Assembly: GCF_003031585.1 (NCBI RefSeq)
Contig: NZ_PWAA01000010.1
Location: forward strand, 1 to 49,727
Direction of reading: 5' to 3'
Origin: Thalassobius sp. I31.1
Lineage (GTDB): Bacteria; Pseudomonadota; Alphaproteobacteria; Rhodobacterales; Rhodobacteraceae
DNA: 49,727 nucleotides
Shown one piece after another: positions 1 through 8,200 of this stretch; positions within the stretch are counted from its first letter, which is position 1; each line of letters opens with the position of its first letter. Position numbers and translations under genes: made by a program. A model generated the notes under the pieces. The model was given only the letters and a program-made list of their open reading frames with translations, had not been told where the DNA came from and searched no databases.

Positions 1-59
1 TACAAAAGCCCCTTGGCATTCGAAAGAAAGGCCGCATAAATGAGCACAAGGATCGGAAC

Positions 60-568
60 TTAAACGTGGCAAGTCCAATAGGGCTGATAGGTTGTCTCGG
101 ATGCACCCACCGCGAGCGAGAGCGCCCAGAAGCGGTCTGCGTGACCGTCGCTGTCACCATCGGCCACAAGGCGGCGGATGCCGGTCGGGCCGGTCATGGA
201 TTTGATTGCATGCAGATCCGCACGCATGTTGGGATCGCCTGCCGGGATCAGCGTCTGACGGTCCTGCAGGCTCTGCTTCAGTCCGGTGGCAAGATCAAGT
301 TTGCTGCTGGCACTGAAGAGCACCCCATCCACACGCTCTTCGCCGTGATTGGCTTTCGCGTCTTCCACCGGCTTTTCGCCCATGCCGGTCTGATCAATGG
401 CGCAGCGCACCACATGATAACGGCGGAAGACATCGGCCAGCAGCCGGTCCTGTTCGGCAAACTTAATGCGGCGGCGGGCGATCACCTCCCGGGTCACAAG
501 CTGATCCCCGACCAGCTCCAGCACCCAGATGACAAAGAGGTCATTGCGCGCGGCGATATCCGGTTACT
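60..568 (-). pseudogene. Remnant of Mu-like phage gp28 / large terminase, C-terminal part
   Basis: The minus-strand frame is open from a stop codon near 571 down to a stop at 60, giving about 168 residues. It begins in the middle of a domain (reads PDIAARNDLFVIWVLELVGD), so the N-terminal ATPase half is missing. The rest resembles the RNase H-like nuclease half of Mu gp28-type terminases: the DIAxxxDL block, then a conserved IDQTGMGEKPVEDAK block, and near the end DSDGHADRFWALSLA, where the acidic residues are typical of the family. Intact relatives are about 500 residues. No other phage genes follow inside the window, so this is probably decayed prophage DNA next to a tRNA gene. An internal ATG at 524 would give a 154-residue protein, but a functional product is unlikely. 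Confidence 0.6.
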
Positions 569-780
569 GAAATAATCTCTGTCAGCTTACAACGGCCATC
601 AGCCTCTTGTACTGATACATCTCGCCCCCACACAAGCCCCGCTGGCCTGACACCCGCTGAATATGCCAACAGGTCGAGGGAAGGCTAAAACCTGAACAGA
701 GATAGCTCGTGAAATCTCTATCCCATATGGAACGCGCAGATTTCGTTAAGATATTTTATTATAAGGCTGGATGTAGTAAT

Positions 781-856
781 TGGTGGAGCCTAGCGGGATC
801 GAACCGCTGACCTCCTGCATGCCATGCAGGCGCTCTCCCAGCTGAGCTAAGGCCCC
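781..856 (-). tRNA. tRNA-Ala (anticodon GGC)
   Basis: The minus strand folds as a full cloverleaf. The acceptor GGGGCCT pairs with AGGCTCC with one G-U pair. The D-arm contains AGCTCAGCTGGGAGAGC, the anticodon stem is CCTGC/GCAGG around the loop ATGGCAT (anticodon GGC), and the T-arm contains GGTTCGATCCC. The 3' CCA (plus-strand TGG at 781-783) is encoded. Confidence 0.97.
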
Positions 857-995
857 ATCTTCAGATACTGGCAATCAGATCTGAATCTGTGTGCCGGTAT
901 CTAGAAGGTTCGTCCGGGCAGTTCAAGCGGATTTCGCTGCCCCGACGCATTTTTTTCAGATTTTTTTCTACCAGCCACAAGGCCCGGTATTATAA

Positions 996-1319
996 TCAGT
1001 TTTCTTCGTCGTCAGATGGAACATCAGCAATCTCATCCAGGGAAACATTGCTGTCATCTTCATCGTCCAGCACGTCATCACCCAGATCTACATCGGTGCT
1101 TACGTCTTCATCATCTTCAAGAACAACATCTGCGTCATCGACCAGATCTTCTTCTTTTGTCTCGGCTTTATCCGCAGACAGGCTGCGGGTTTTACCAGAG
1201 GTATCGATATTAACTGCTTCGCCAGTATAAGGACTGACGGGCGGATTTTTGTTCAGATCGTAAAAACGCTTCCCGGTGGTCGGGCAAAGACGTTTTACAC
1301 CCCATTCTTCTTTGGGCAT
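996..1319 (-). CDS. FYDLN acid family protein (TIGR02300-type)
   Basis: A 107-residue protein of unknown function typical of alphaproteobacteria. Residues 1-35 hold the conserved head MPKEEWGVKRLCPTTGKRFY, with the FYDLN motif at 19-23 and NPPVSPYTGE just after. From about residue 55 the chain is almost all Asp/Glu with Ser, giving a very acidic disordered tail. The start at 1319 is preferred because AAGGGA lies 8 bases upstream and the family begins with MPKEEWG; an ATG at 1373 would add 18 residues without conservation. The gene stands alone, divergent from the dehalogenase-like gene. The paired Cys and the acidic tail suggest a small metal- or nucleic-acid-related protein, but that is a guess. 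Confidence 0.9.
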   Translation of the reverse strand: MPKEEWGVKRLCPTTGKRFYDLNKNPPVSPYTGEAVNIDTSGKTRSLSADKAETKEEDLVDDADVVLEDDEDVSTDVDLGDDVLDDEDDSNVSLDEIADVPSDDEEN

Positions 1320-1501
1320 CAATTTTCCCTTCGCTCTGCGAGTCTGCTTAAGAGAGTCGCGATGAACTGCCACAAGCGAGGATAAAGGTCAAAGGCTTTT
1401 CCGTAAAGCTTGCAAATTTGCAGCGGTTTGGCGCGTTGTCCAGGTTGCAGGCGGTCCGTCGACCCTGTAAACTGGCAAAAATCAACAAAAAGACGAATGT
1501 A

Positions 1502-2389
1502 ATGTTTGCAGGCTTCACCGATCAGGCCATCGAAGTTTCCACAGGTGTCAGCCTGCGTGTACGAACGGCCGGTGAAGGTCCGGCAGTGTTGCTTTTGCAC
1601 GGCTATCCGCAAACCCATACTTGCTGGCACAAAGTCGCCCCGAAACTGGTGGCTGCCGGGTTTCATGTGGTTCTGGCAGATCTGCGTGGCTATGGCGATT
1701 CTGACAAACCTGACAGTGATTCAAATCACAGCCCCTATTCCAAACGTACCATGGGCGAAGATCAGATCGCCCTGATGCGTCAGCTGGGTCATGAAAGTTT
1801 CTTTCTCGCAGGTCACGATCGTGGCGCACGTGTAGCCCATCGCATGGCGCGGGATTATCCGGATGCTGTGCGCGCACTGGCGGTTCTGGATATCGCCCCA
1901 ACCGCACATATGTACAACAACACCAATATGGAATTTGCCAGCGGTTATTATCACTGGTTCTTCCTGATCCAGCCCGCGCCCCTGCCCGAGAAACTGATCG
2001 GCGCAGATCCTGCCTTTTATCTGAAAAGCAAACTGCACGCCTGGAGCAAGGGCAATGATGCGGCTTTCACCCCGGAAGCCCTGGCAGAGTATGAACGCTG
2101 CTTTACCCCTGAAATGATTGCAGCCAGCTGCGAAGATTACCGCGCATCCGCTACAATTGACCTGCAACATGATGGCCGCGCAGTCGGCGGTAAGCTGCAA
2201 CAGCCTTTGCTGGCGCTCTGGGGGGCAAAAGGATTGGTCGCAAAGCTTTATGATGTCATCAGTACCTGGGAAGACGTCGCACAAAATGTGCGCGGCGCGC
2301 CCCTGCCCTGCGGTCACTTCCTGCCGGAGGAAGAACCAGAAGAAACCGCGCGCCTGCTGACCGAATTCTTCCGGAGCATGGGCACATGA
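1502..2389 (+). CDS. Alpha/beta hydrolase, fluoroacetate (haloacetate) dehalogenase-like
   Basis: A 295-residue alpha/beta hydrolase. The oxyanion region is HGYP (33-36). The nucleophile is Asp106 in GHDRGAR, with Arg107 and Arg110 placed like the two carboxylate-binding arginines of fluoroacetate dehalogenase. Asp130 (VLDIAPT), His151-Trp152 (YYHWFF, the fluoride pocket) and His272 (PCGHFLPEE) fit the same enzyme position by position. The expected reaction is hydrolysis of a 2-haloacid to glycolate in the cytoplasm; the natural substrate may be another halogenated compound or an epoxide. The start at 1502 is chosen over upstream codons because homology begins at MFAGF. The next gene overlaps by 4 bases (ATGA), so the two are co-translated. 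Confidence 0.85.
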   Translation: MFAGFTDQAIEVSTGVSLRVRTAGEGPAVLLLHGYPQTHTCWHKVAPKLVAAGFHVVLADLRGYGDSDKPDSDSNHSPYSKRTMGEDQIALMRQLGHESFFLAGHDRGARVAHRMARDYPDAVRALAVLDIAPTAHMYNNTNMEFASGYYHWFFLIQPAPLPEKLIGADPAFYLKSKLHAWSKGNDAAFTPEALAEYERCFTPEMIAASCEDYRASATIDLQHDGRAVGGKLQQPLLALWGAKGLVAKLYDVISTWEDVAQNVRGAPLPCGHFLPEEEPEETARLLTEFFRSMGT

Positions 2390-3063
2390 TCCTGCCCGGT
2401 GATCCCCCTGTTAAGATTGACCTGAAACGCAATGCCCGCGCCCGGCGGATGACCCTGCGTGTGTCGCGCCTCGATGGACGGGTGACCCTGTCTGTCCCCA
2501 AACGCCTGAAGGAAGCTGAGGCCCGCGCCTTTGCCGAAGAAAAGGCCCCCTGGATCCGAAAGCAACTGGCGGCGCAACCTGACCTGCAGGCACCCGTTAT
2601 CGGGGGACAGCTGCTGTATCAGGGGGAACTGTATCCGGTCGTGGCTGGCAAAGGGCGTGTGGCAAAACTGACGGACGGCCAATTTGAGACGCCCGGCGCG
2701 GCAGAGACCGCAGCAAAAAAGCTTGCCGCACTTCTGAAGCTGTTGGCCCGTGACCGCCTTATTGCGGCCTCTGATCATTATGCCGCAGCTCTTGGCACCG
2801 ATTACAGCGCAATTCAACTGCGTGACACACGGTCTCGCTGGGGGTCCTGTTCATCCCAGGGGAAGCTCATGTATTCATGGCGTCTGATAATGGCCCCACC
2901 GGACGTTCTGGATTACGTTGCTGCCCATGAAGTTGCCCACCTGCGTGAAATGAACCACTCTCAAGCATTCTGGAAACTGGTTGATCAGATTTGCCCGGGT
3001 TATGAAGCCCCCCGTGCCTGGTTGCGTGAAAACGGCAATCAACTGCACGCCTGGCAATTCTGA
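2386..3063 (+). CDS. YgjP/SprT-like zinc metallopeptidase-family protein (DUF45)
   Basis: A 225-residue protein of the YgjP/WLM type. The metal site is HEVAH at 181-185, followed by His191 in MNHSQAFW, and RWGSCS (151-156) is the conserved turn before it. The N-terminal half has the basic RNARARRMTLRVSR strand region usual for this family. The family is annotated as M48-like metal-dependent hydrolase; its cellular substrate is not established. It begins at the ATGA overlap with the dehalogenase-like gene and ends 43 bases before the GntR gene, so it may share the upstream promoter. Confidence 0.88.
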   Translation: MILPGDPPVKIDLKRNARARRMTLRVSRLDGRVTLSVPKRLKEAEARAFAEEKAPWIRKQLAAQPDLQAPVIGGQLLYQGELYPVVAGKGRVAKLTDGQFETPGAAETAAKKLAALLKLLARDRLIAASDHYAAALGTDYSAIQLRDTRSRWGSCSSQGKLMYSWRLIMAPPDVLDYVAAHEVAHLREMNHSQAFWKLVDQICPGYEAPRAWLRENGNQLHAWQF

Positions 3064-3106
3064 ACATCCCTTGACCCGGACACATCTTTTGTGATCACAG
3101 TCTGAT

Positions 3107-3757
3107 ATGCAAAGCACCGTCAAAACCTCAGACACACATTCCGCGACCCATGATCTGCTGTATCGCAACCTGCGTACACAGATCATGCATGGTGAACTTG
3201 GCCCGGGCGAAGCCCTGACCGTGCGGGGGCTTGCGGCAAAATGGAATGTATCCATGACACCCGCGCGGGAAGCTTTGCGCAGGCTGTCTGCGGAAGGCGC
3301 GTTAACTGTTTCGGCATCGGGGCGCTTTTCCACACCAACCCTGTCCAATGACCGGATCGAAGAACTGGCGGCTTTGCGGGCATTGCTGGAACCTGAACTG
3401 GCATCACGCGCCCTGCCCCGCGCGCATATGGCACTGATTGACCGGCTGCAGATGATCAATTCTTCCGTCGCAGAAGCCGTCGTAAAACAGGATGCCGTGG
3501 CCTATATCCGCACCAACCTTGAATTCCACAGAACCCTTTATTTACGGGCACATGCGCCTGCTATGCTGGCCATGACAGAAACTGTCTGGCTGCAAATGGG
3601 GCCGACGATGCGGGCGCTGTATGGACGGTTGAGACGGGCGGAACCTCCGGCAAATCACCGGCTGATTATTGCGGCTTTAAGGGCCGGGGATGAACCGGGG
3701 TTACGGCTGGCGGTTCGGGCAGATGCGACCCAGGGCTTGCGGATGCTGGCAAGCTAA
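3107..3757 (+). CDS. GntR-family transcriptional regulator, FCD subgroup
   Basis: A 216-residue regulator. A winged helix occupies about residues 15-75 (LRTQIMHGELGPGEALTVRG, then VSMTPAREALRRLSAEGAL, the recognition-helix region). From about 85 to 210 it is an all-helical FCD ligand domain, with acidic and His residues at the usual metal/carboxylate sites (ELA...EFHRTLYLRA...NHRLIIAAL). FadR-type regulators of this kind respond to small carboxylates. It follows the metallopeptidase gene by 43 bases and is closed by a hairpin terminator, so it may regulate its own operon, including the dehalogenase-like gene; that link is inference from position. Confidence 0.88.
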   Translation: MQSTVKTSDTHSATHDLLYRNLRTQIMHGELGPGEALTVRGLAAKWNVSMTPAREALRRLSAEGALTVSASGRFSTPTLSNDRIEELAALRALLEPELASRALPRAHMALIDRLQMINSSVAEAVVKQDAVAYIRTNLEFHRTLYLRAHAPAMLAMTETVWLQMGPTMRALYGRLRRAEPPANHRLIIAALRAGDEPGLRLAVRADATQGLRMLAS

Positions 3758-3786
3758 AACCCCGAAGCAAGGCCCCGGGGTTCTAT
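3756..3786 (+). terminator. Rho-independent-like terminator after the GntR gene
   Basis: AACCCCG (3758-3764) pairs with CGGGGTT (3776-3782), followed by CTATTT. It begins at the GntR stop codon and faces a minus-strand gene, so it may work for both strands. Confidence 0.6.
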
Positions 3787-3812
3787 TTGCAGCGTGTTAT
3801 TAACTTTTAACC

Positions 3813-4124
3813 TTACCGGTCAGATGCATCCTCAGATGCCAGCTGGCCTGCGAACCATGCGGCTGCTACCGGGTTCACGCCGCCCTTAGAGGACAGGGTT
3901 GCACCGACGGATGGGTTGGCTTGTGTTTCGATGCCTGTGCCAGCTTCAAGCGCCAGATCCGCAAAGATTTCAACGGCTTCTGCGGTGACCGGGCTTGAGC
4001 GTTCAACAACAACGCTTTCAATACCGGTGTTGTCCTGGGCGAAATGTGCCTCAACATCTTTGGCGCCCGCAAAAGCAGGAGCAGCAACAGTCAGGGCGAG
4101 GATGGATGCGATTACAGTTTTCAT
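3813..4124 (-). CDS. Small exported protein of unknown function
   Basis: A 103-residue protein with a clear Sec signal peptide: MKT, then a hydrophobic core ASILALTVAAPAFA, with likely cleavage after AFA. The mature part of about 83 residues is acidic, has no Cys, and includes GGVNPVAAAWFAGQLAS near the end. I do not recognise a domain; such small periplasmic proteins are common in roseobacters. It is a single gene, divergent from the tungstate operon 350 bases away. A good ribosome-binding sequence (AAAGGTTAACGCT) precedes the ATG at 4124. Confidence 0.75.
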   Translation of the reverse strand: MKTVIASILALTVAAPAFAGAKDVEAHFAQDNTGIESVVVERSSPVTAEAVEIFADLALEAGTGIETQANPSVGATLSSKGGVNPVAAAWFAGQLASEDASDR

Positions 4125-4477
4125 AGCGTTAACCTTTCAAGGGTCTGGGTGTTGTTTCATTTCGGTGGAAGTCTTGTTGCTTCCGATGTGATTGATTTGG
4201 GGGTGCTTCAGATCACCTTCAAGACACAGAACCGTGAGGTCTGTTCACGCATGCACACAGGGCTGTGAGCGGTTGAAACAAGCGAATTTGCGTGAATATG
4301 GCATGCACAACATATGCACTTCCTATGCACAACTTATGCATACGCGGGGAGCGGGGGATTCAGAGGGGGTTAACCCTTCTGACCTTCGCAAATCCGCACA
4401 GCACTGTCGCCTTGTTGCTTTCGCGACCCGCCTGTTTCAGGCTAAAGCAGCCTGAGTGCGAAAGGGCGCGATGATTC
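4125..4477. other. Intergenic region upstream of the tungstate operon
   Basis: This 353-base gap separates the small exported protein from tupB. I see no supported gene. It holds the phased ATGCAY array at 4303-4341 and an extra ATGCAC at 4251-4256. Short frames on both strands have no start/ribosome-site context or homology signal. Confidence 0.6.
4303..4341 (+). promoter_or_regulatory. Four ATGCAY half-sites at exact 11-bp spacing (candidate operator)
   Basis: ATGCAC begins at 4303, 4314 and 4325, and ATGCAT at 4336: four half-sites each one helical turn apart, all on one face of the DNA, about 140 bases before tupB. A fifth ATGCAC lies at 4251 out of phase. The pattern looks like a tandem operator; which protein binds is unknown. 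Confidence 0.5.
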
Positions 4478-5182
4478 ATGAGTGACATCTGGGAAGGATT
4501 GCAGGCGGCGGCCTGGCTGTTGATCAGCTTTGATGCGGATCTCTGGGAGATCACGCTGCGGTCTTTGCGTGTCACGCTAACGGCCCTCTTGATCGCCTGT
4601 GTGATTGCCATGCCTCTGGGCGCCCTTCTGGTGCTGCGGCGCTTTTGGGCGCGACGCTTTGTGATTGCCCTGCTCAATTCCCTGATGGGGCTGCCGCCGG
4701 TGGTGGTGGGGCTGATCGTTTATCTGATGCTGTCGCGCAGTGGCCCGTTTGGGGTGCTGAACCTGCTGTTCACGCCCACCGCCATGGTGATCGCCCAGGT
4801 GATCATCATCACGCCCCTGATTGCATCCATCACCCATCAGGCGCTGCGGGAATTGTGGAGCGAATATCACGATCTGCTGATTTCCCTGAACACCAGCATT
4901 TTTCAGCGCGTCCGGACGCTGCTGTGGGACGGGCGGCGCACACTGTTGACGGCCGCGCTTGCGGGCTTTGGCCGCGCGATTGGCGAGGTCGGTGCGATCA
5001 TGGTGGTGGGCGGTAATATTGACAATGCGACCCGTGTTCTGACGACCGCGATTGCGCTGGAAACCGGCAAGGGTGATTTCGCCATGGCCCTGGGTCTTGG
5101 CATGGTGCTGATCGGGCTGGCGGTGACGGTAAACCTGACGATCCACTGGCTGACAGGCACCGAAAGGGCAGGACGATGGTAA
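4478..5182 (+). CDS. tupB: Tungstate ABC transporter permease
   Basis: A 234-residue integral membrane protein with about five to six hydrophobic segments. The cytoplasmic EAA-type coupling loop is visible near the C-terminus as ALAGFGRAIGEVGAIMVVGG, the form found in the tungstate (Tup/Wtp) and molybdate-like permeases. It forms the inner-membrane channel for the TupA-delivered oxyanion. The gene is first in a tupB-tupC-tupA operon: it overlaps tupC by 7 bases, and tupC overlaps tupA by 4. The start at 4478 gives a hydrophilic leader before the first membrane segment. Putting the binding-protein gene last differs from the common tupA-first order. Confidence 0.88.
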   Translation: MSDIWEGLQAAAWLLISFDADLWEITLRSLRVTLTALLIACVIAMPLGALLVLRRFWARRFVIALLNSLMGLPPVVVGLIVYLMLSRSGPFGVLNLLFTPTAMVIAQVIIITPLIASITHQALRELWSEYHDLLISLNTSIFQRVRTLLWDGRRTLLTAALAGFGRAIGEVGAIMVVGGNIDNATRVLTTAIALETGKGDFAMALGLGMVLIGLAVTVNLTIHWLTGTERAGRW

Positions 5183-5892
5183 GCTCTATTCTGCCTCTGC
5201 GCCTTGACGGAGCCTTTGTGAAACGACGCGGCAAGATGCTGGCCGGGCCGGTTGATCTGGACCTGACGGGCGACGGCGTGACGATCCTGATGGGGCCAAA
5301 TGGTGCGGGTAAGACCACGCTGTTGCGCATGATGCACGGGATTGAACGGCTGTCCGGTGGCACCGTGAGCTGGGCCGCGGATGAAGAAACGGCACGGGCT
5401 GCGCAAAGTTTTGTGTTTCAGACACCGGTGATCATGCGACGGTCTGTGCTGGAAAACCTGATGTATCCCTTGCGTCTGGCGGGTGTTGCAAAGGCCACGG
5501 CCCGGAAACATGCGGAAGAAGCATGTGCGATGATTGGCCTGGCGGGCCAGGAAGGGCAGCGGGCGACGCGGCTGTCTGGTGGTGAAAAGCAGAAACTGGC
5601 GCTTGCGCGCGCCCTGATCCGCGATCCGCAAGTGCTGTTTCTGGATGAACCCTGCGCCAATCTGGACGGCGCATCAACCCGCGAAATCGAAACCCTGTTG
5701 CAGGCAGCTGCGGGTCGTGGCACAGGCATCATTATGAGCACGCATAGCATTGGTCAGGCAAAACGCCTGGCGCGGGATATGCTGTTCATGAATCGCGGCC
5801 GACTTATTGAACACAGCCCGGCCGATGTGTTTTTTACCAGTGCGACAACGCCCGAGGCACGGGCCTTCCTTAACGGAGACATTCTGGAATGA
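5176..5892 (+). CDS. tupC: Tungstate ABC transporter ATP-binding protein
   Basis: A 238-residue ABC ATPase. The Walker A motif is GPNGAGKTT near residue 38, the Q-loop region is FVFQTPVIMRRSVLENL, the signature is LSGGEKQKLALARAL, and Walker B is VLFLDEPCANLD, followed by the switch His in STHSIGQA. It powers tungstate uptake through TupB. It starts inside the last codons of tupB (7-base overlap) and its own end overlaps tupA, so all three are translationally coupled. Tungsten is used in formate dehydrogenases and related enzymes; none is in the window. Confidence 0.9.
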   Translation: MVSSILPLRLDGAFVKRRGKMLAGPVDLDLTGDGVTILMGPNGAGKTTLLRMMHGIERLSGGTVSWAADEETARAAQSFVFQTPVIMRRSVLENLMYPLRLAGVAKATARKHAEEACAMIGLAGQEGQRATRLSGGEKQKLALARALIRDPQVLFLDEPCANLDGASTREIETLLQAAAGRGTGIIMSTHSIGQAKRLARDMLFMNRGRLIEHSPADVFFTSATTPEARAFLNGDILE

Positions 5893-6689
5893 AGCGCAGC
5901 ATTTTTGCTTCTCTCGCCGCCGTTTTTCTGGCGGCACCTGCATTTGCAGATGACATGAAACTGGCGGTCACGACGTCTTTTCACAATTCGGGCCTGTCGG
6001 ATATTCTTTTGCCTGCTTTGACGGAAGACACCGGCATTGAAGTGCAGCTGCTGGTGGTTGGCACCGGCCAGGCCCTGCGTCTGGGTGAGGCCGGGGATGT
6101 GGATGCAATCCTTGTGCATTCGCGTGCGGCGGAAGAAGCCTTTGTTGAGGCCGGATACAGCACCGCCCGGCGCGAAATCATGTATAATGATTTCATTCTG
6201 GTGGGGCCGCTGGCCGATCCGGCACATGCTGGTCAGGCGACGAGCATTCGGGACGCGCTCTGGGCTATATCTGGTGGCACTGCGCCTTTTGTGTCGCGCG
6301 GGGATGACAGCGGAACGCATAAACGCGAGCTGAACCTCTGGGAGGCGGCGGGCATGAACCCGGTGAATGCAGACTGGTATCGTGCGACCGGTTCCGGCAT
6401 GGGCGCGGCGCTGAACACGGCGGCGGGCATGGGTGCGTATATTCTGACGGATCGCGCGAGCTGGCTGAATTTTGGCAACAAAGACGGGCTGATGGTGATT
6501 TTTGAGGGCGATGAAGCGCTGTTCAACCAATACGCTTATCTGAAGGTCAGCCCCGAGCTGCATGACCATGTGGAGGCGATGACAGCCGCGCGGCTTGAAG
6601 CCTGGCTGGTGTCAGATCGCGCGGCGGAACTGATTAATGGCTATGAAATCGACGGGCAGAAACTGTTTACTTTCAACGCGGTCAGATAA
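5889..6689 (+). CDS. tupA: Tungstate-binding periplasmic protein
   Basis: A 266-residue solute-binding protein. A signal peptide is present (MKRSIFASLAAVFLAAPAFA). The mature chain begins with the oxyanion-binding TTSFHNSGL segment typical of TupA (TTTSxxxSGL), followed by VVGTGQALRLGEAGDVDAIL and later SRGDDSGTHKRE, which supply the Ser/Thr/Arg ligands for tungstate. It captures the anion in the periplasm and delivers it to TupBC. It overlaps tupC by 4 bases (ATGA). The stop codon lies inside the outer stem of a structured convergent terminator. Confidence 0.92.
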   Translation: MKRSIFASLAAVFLAAPAFADDMKLAVTTSFHNSGLSDILLPALTEDTGIEVQLLVVGTGQALRLGEAGDVDAILVHSRAAEEAFVEAGYSTARREIMYNDFILVGPLADPAHAGQATSIRDALWAISGGTAPFVSRGDDSGTHKRELNLWEAAGMNPVNADWYRATGSGMGAALNTAAGMGAYILTDRASWLNFGNKDGLMVIFEGDEALFNQYAYLKVSPELHDHVEAMTAARLEAWLVSDRAAELINGYEIDGQKLFTFNAVR

Positions 6690-6790
6690 CCCCGAAAAAT
6701 AAAACCCCGGCCCGCAGATGCGAACCGGGGCGCCGTCGCGACGGCATTTCTGTGCCCGCCAGCCAGTTGGGACACAGAAATCTCGGGGTT
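6688..6790. terminator. Multi-helix bidirectional terminator between tupA and the convergent membrane gene
   Basis: An outer stem AACCCCGA (6688-6695) / TCGGGGTT (6783-6790) encloses three hairpins: CCCCGG/CCGGGG (6705-6730, with inner CGCA/TGCG), the palindrome CCGTCGCGACGG (6733-6744), and ATTTCTGTGCCC / GGGACACAGAAAT (6746-6781, one bulge). The stops of both convergent genes sit in or next to the outer stem. Confidence 0.6.
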
Positions 6791-8010
6791 TATTCGGCGG
6801 GCATTGCCGCGCCTGTCATGGATCCTTTGACGAAATGCAGGCGATGCAGTTTCACCACCAGCGCGATCATCGCGAGTTGTGCGATCAGGGCCGGTGTGTT
6901 GGCGATCCAGTAAACGGTTGAGAATTTCTCGATCACGCCATTGGCAACCAGGCCCTTGTTCACCCAGAAATGCAGCATCACAGACAGCGCGACACCGGGA
7001 CAGACCAGGGCGTAGGAACCGGCGGAGCGCTTGCCTTCGGATGTCATGAATTTTGCGCTGTAGTTGATGCGTTTCAACACAGCCATGCCCAGCATCAGAA
7101 AGAGGATCTGCACCGCGAGGATGCGGGTCAGCATCAGGAAGGTCGCGCCTTTGGCCGCATGCACGTCAAAAGTGGTATGCAACCCGTGATCAATGCGCAG
7201 CAGGGCAATGCCGATGACGGTCAGCAGGGGCACGATGACCATCAGGGTCGGTGCGGCCTCTTCCGCGATGCCGTGTTCCAGGATCGAACGCACGGCCAGA
7301 ACCAGGGCGACAGCGGCGACGATCACGGTGGTCATCATCATAAAGCTGGACAGGGTCAGGGACGCAGCCACGATCCATGGGGTTTCAGACATCGCAGCAG
7401 GCGCGGCCATGCCGACGGCCACCATGGACAGGGTGAAAGAGGCGAGGATCTGCGCGAAGGAATTGTTGGCTTTGTGATTGAAACCGCCCTCAGAGAAGAT
7501 GCGGGCCAGAAATGCGCCGAGCAGTCTGAAAGACCAGATCCCGACCAGGACAAAGGCGATCAGCGCCAGCGGGAAAAGATATTCCACGATGCTCCACAAT
7601 CCCGGCACAAAGACCAGACCAGCGATGAAGCCTGCGTTAATCGTCATGGCCGCAGCCAGGGGGGCGGCCAGCAGCTGTGTTTCGGCATTCGTGCCCATCA
7701 GCGCGCTGTAAGCGGTGGATTTCTTAAAGGCTGCCAGCTGACGCAGGTTAAACACCATCAGCGAGATATGCAGCGCAGTCATCACCGCGATCCCGGCCAT
7801 GGCAAAGACAACGGTGAACTTGCCCGCCGCGCCGGATGTGGCGAAGAAGGACATCAGATCTTCAAACACCGGCACCGGCGCATCAGGATGGGGCACCCAG
7901 AACATGAGATACATGAAAAACGTCACAGACAACCCGCCCGCGCCCAGCGCAGCGAGGAAATAAAGCGGCGACCAGTTCCGGGTCGCGGCAGTTTGCGTAT
8001 GTGCAGACAT
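6790..8010 (-). CDS. Polytopic inner-membrane protein of unknown function
   Basis: A 406-residue protein made of about ten to eleven hydrophobic segments, beginning MSAHTQTAATRNWSPLYFLA. The loops carry few motifs; the conserved-looking stretch LRIDHGLHTTFDVHAAKGAT near residue 270 has two His and an Asp that could bind metal or heme. It resembles a roseobacter family that I know only as membrane proteins without assigned function (possibly what databases call TsoY-like; not verified). The ATG at 8010 is chosen because the frame upstream runs antisense through the LRR gene. It is convergent with tupA and shares its terminator. Confidence 0.75.
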   Translation of the reverse strand: MSAHTQTAATRNWSPLYFLAALGAGGLSVTFFMYLMFWVPHPDAPVPVFEDLMSFFATSGAAGKFTVVFAMAGIAVMTALHISLMVFNLRQLAAFKKSTAYSALMGTNAETQLLAAPLAAAMTINAGFIAGLVFVPGLWSIVEYLFPLALIAFVLVGIWSFRLLGAFLARIFSEGGFNHKANNSFAQILASFTLSMVAVGMAAPAAMSETPWIVAASLTLSSFMMMTTVIVAAVALVLAVRSILEHGIAEEAAPTLMVIVPLLTVIGIALLRIDHGLHTTFDVHAAKGATFLMLTRILAVQILFLMLGMAVLKRINYSAKFMTSEGKRSAGSYALVCPGVALSVMLHFWVNKGLVANGVIEKFSTVYWIANTPALIAQLAMIALVVKLHRLHFVKGSMTGAAMPAE

Positions 8011-8200
8011 GATCCGTCTCCTCATTTGATTCGACGGAAAACCCGTCTTTGAGAGAAAACTGCCGGGAACAGACGGCGCTGTCGGTGATATTGTTACAAA
8101 GAACCCCGCTGCGGGAAACCTGAAGGCTGCGAAGCGCCTCCTGTCGGCATCACATGCGCAGTCACAAATTGGCCGCATTCGCTGGGTACCCACACACCCT

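Noticed and set aside
66-575. 169-codon plus-strand frame opposite the gp28 remnant
   Set aside because: Shadow of the minus-strand terminase fragment, whose DSDGHADRFWAL and IDQTGMGEKP blocks identify the real strand.
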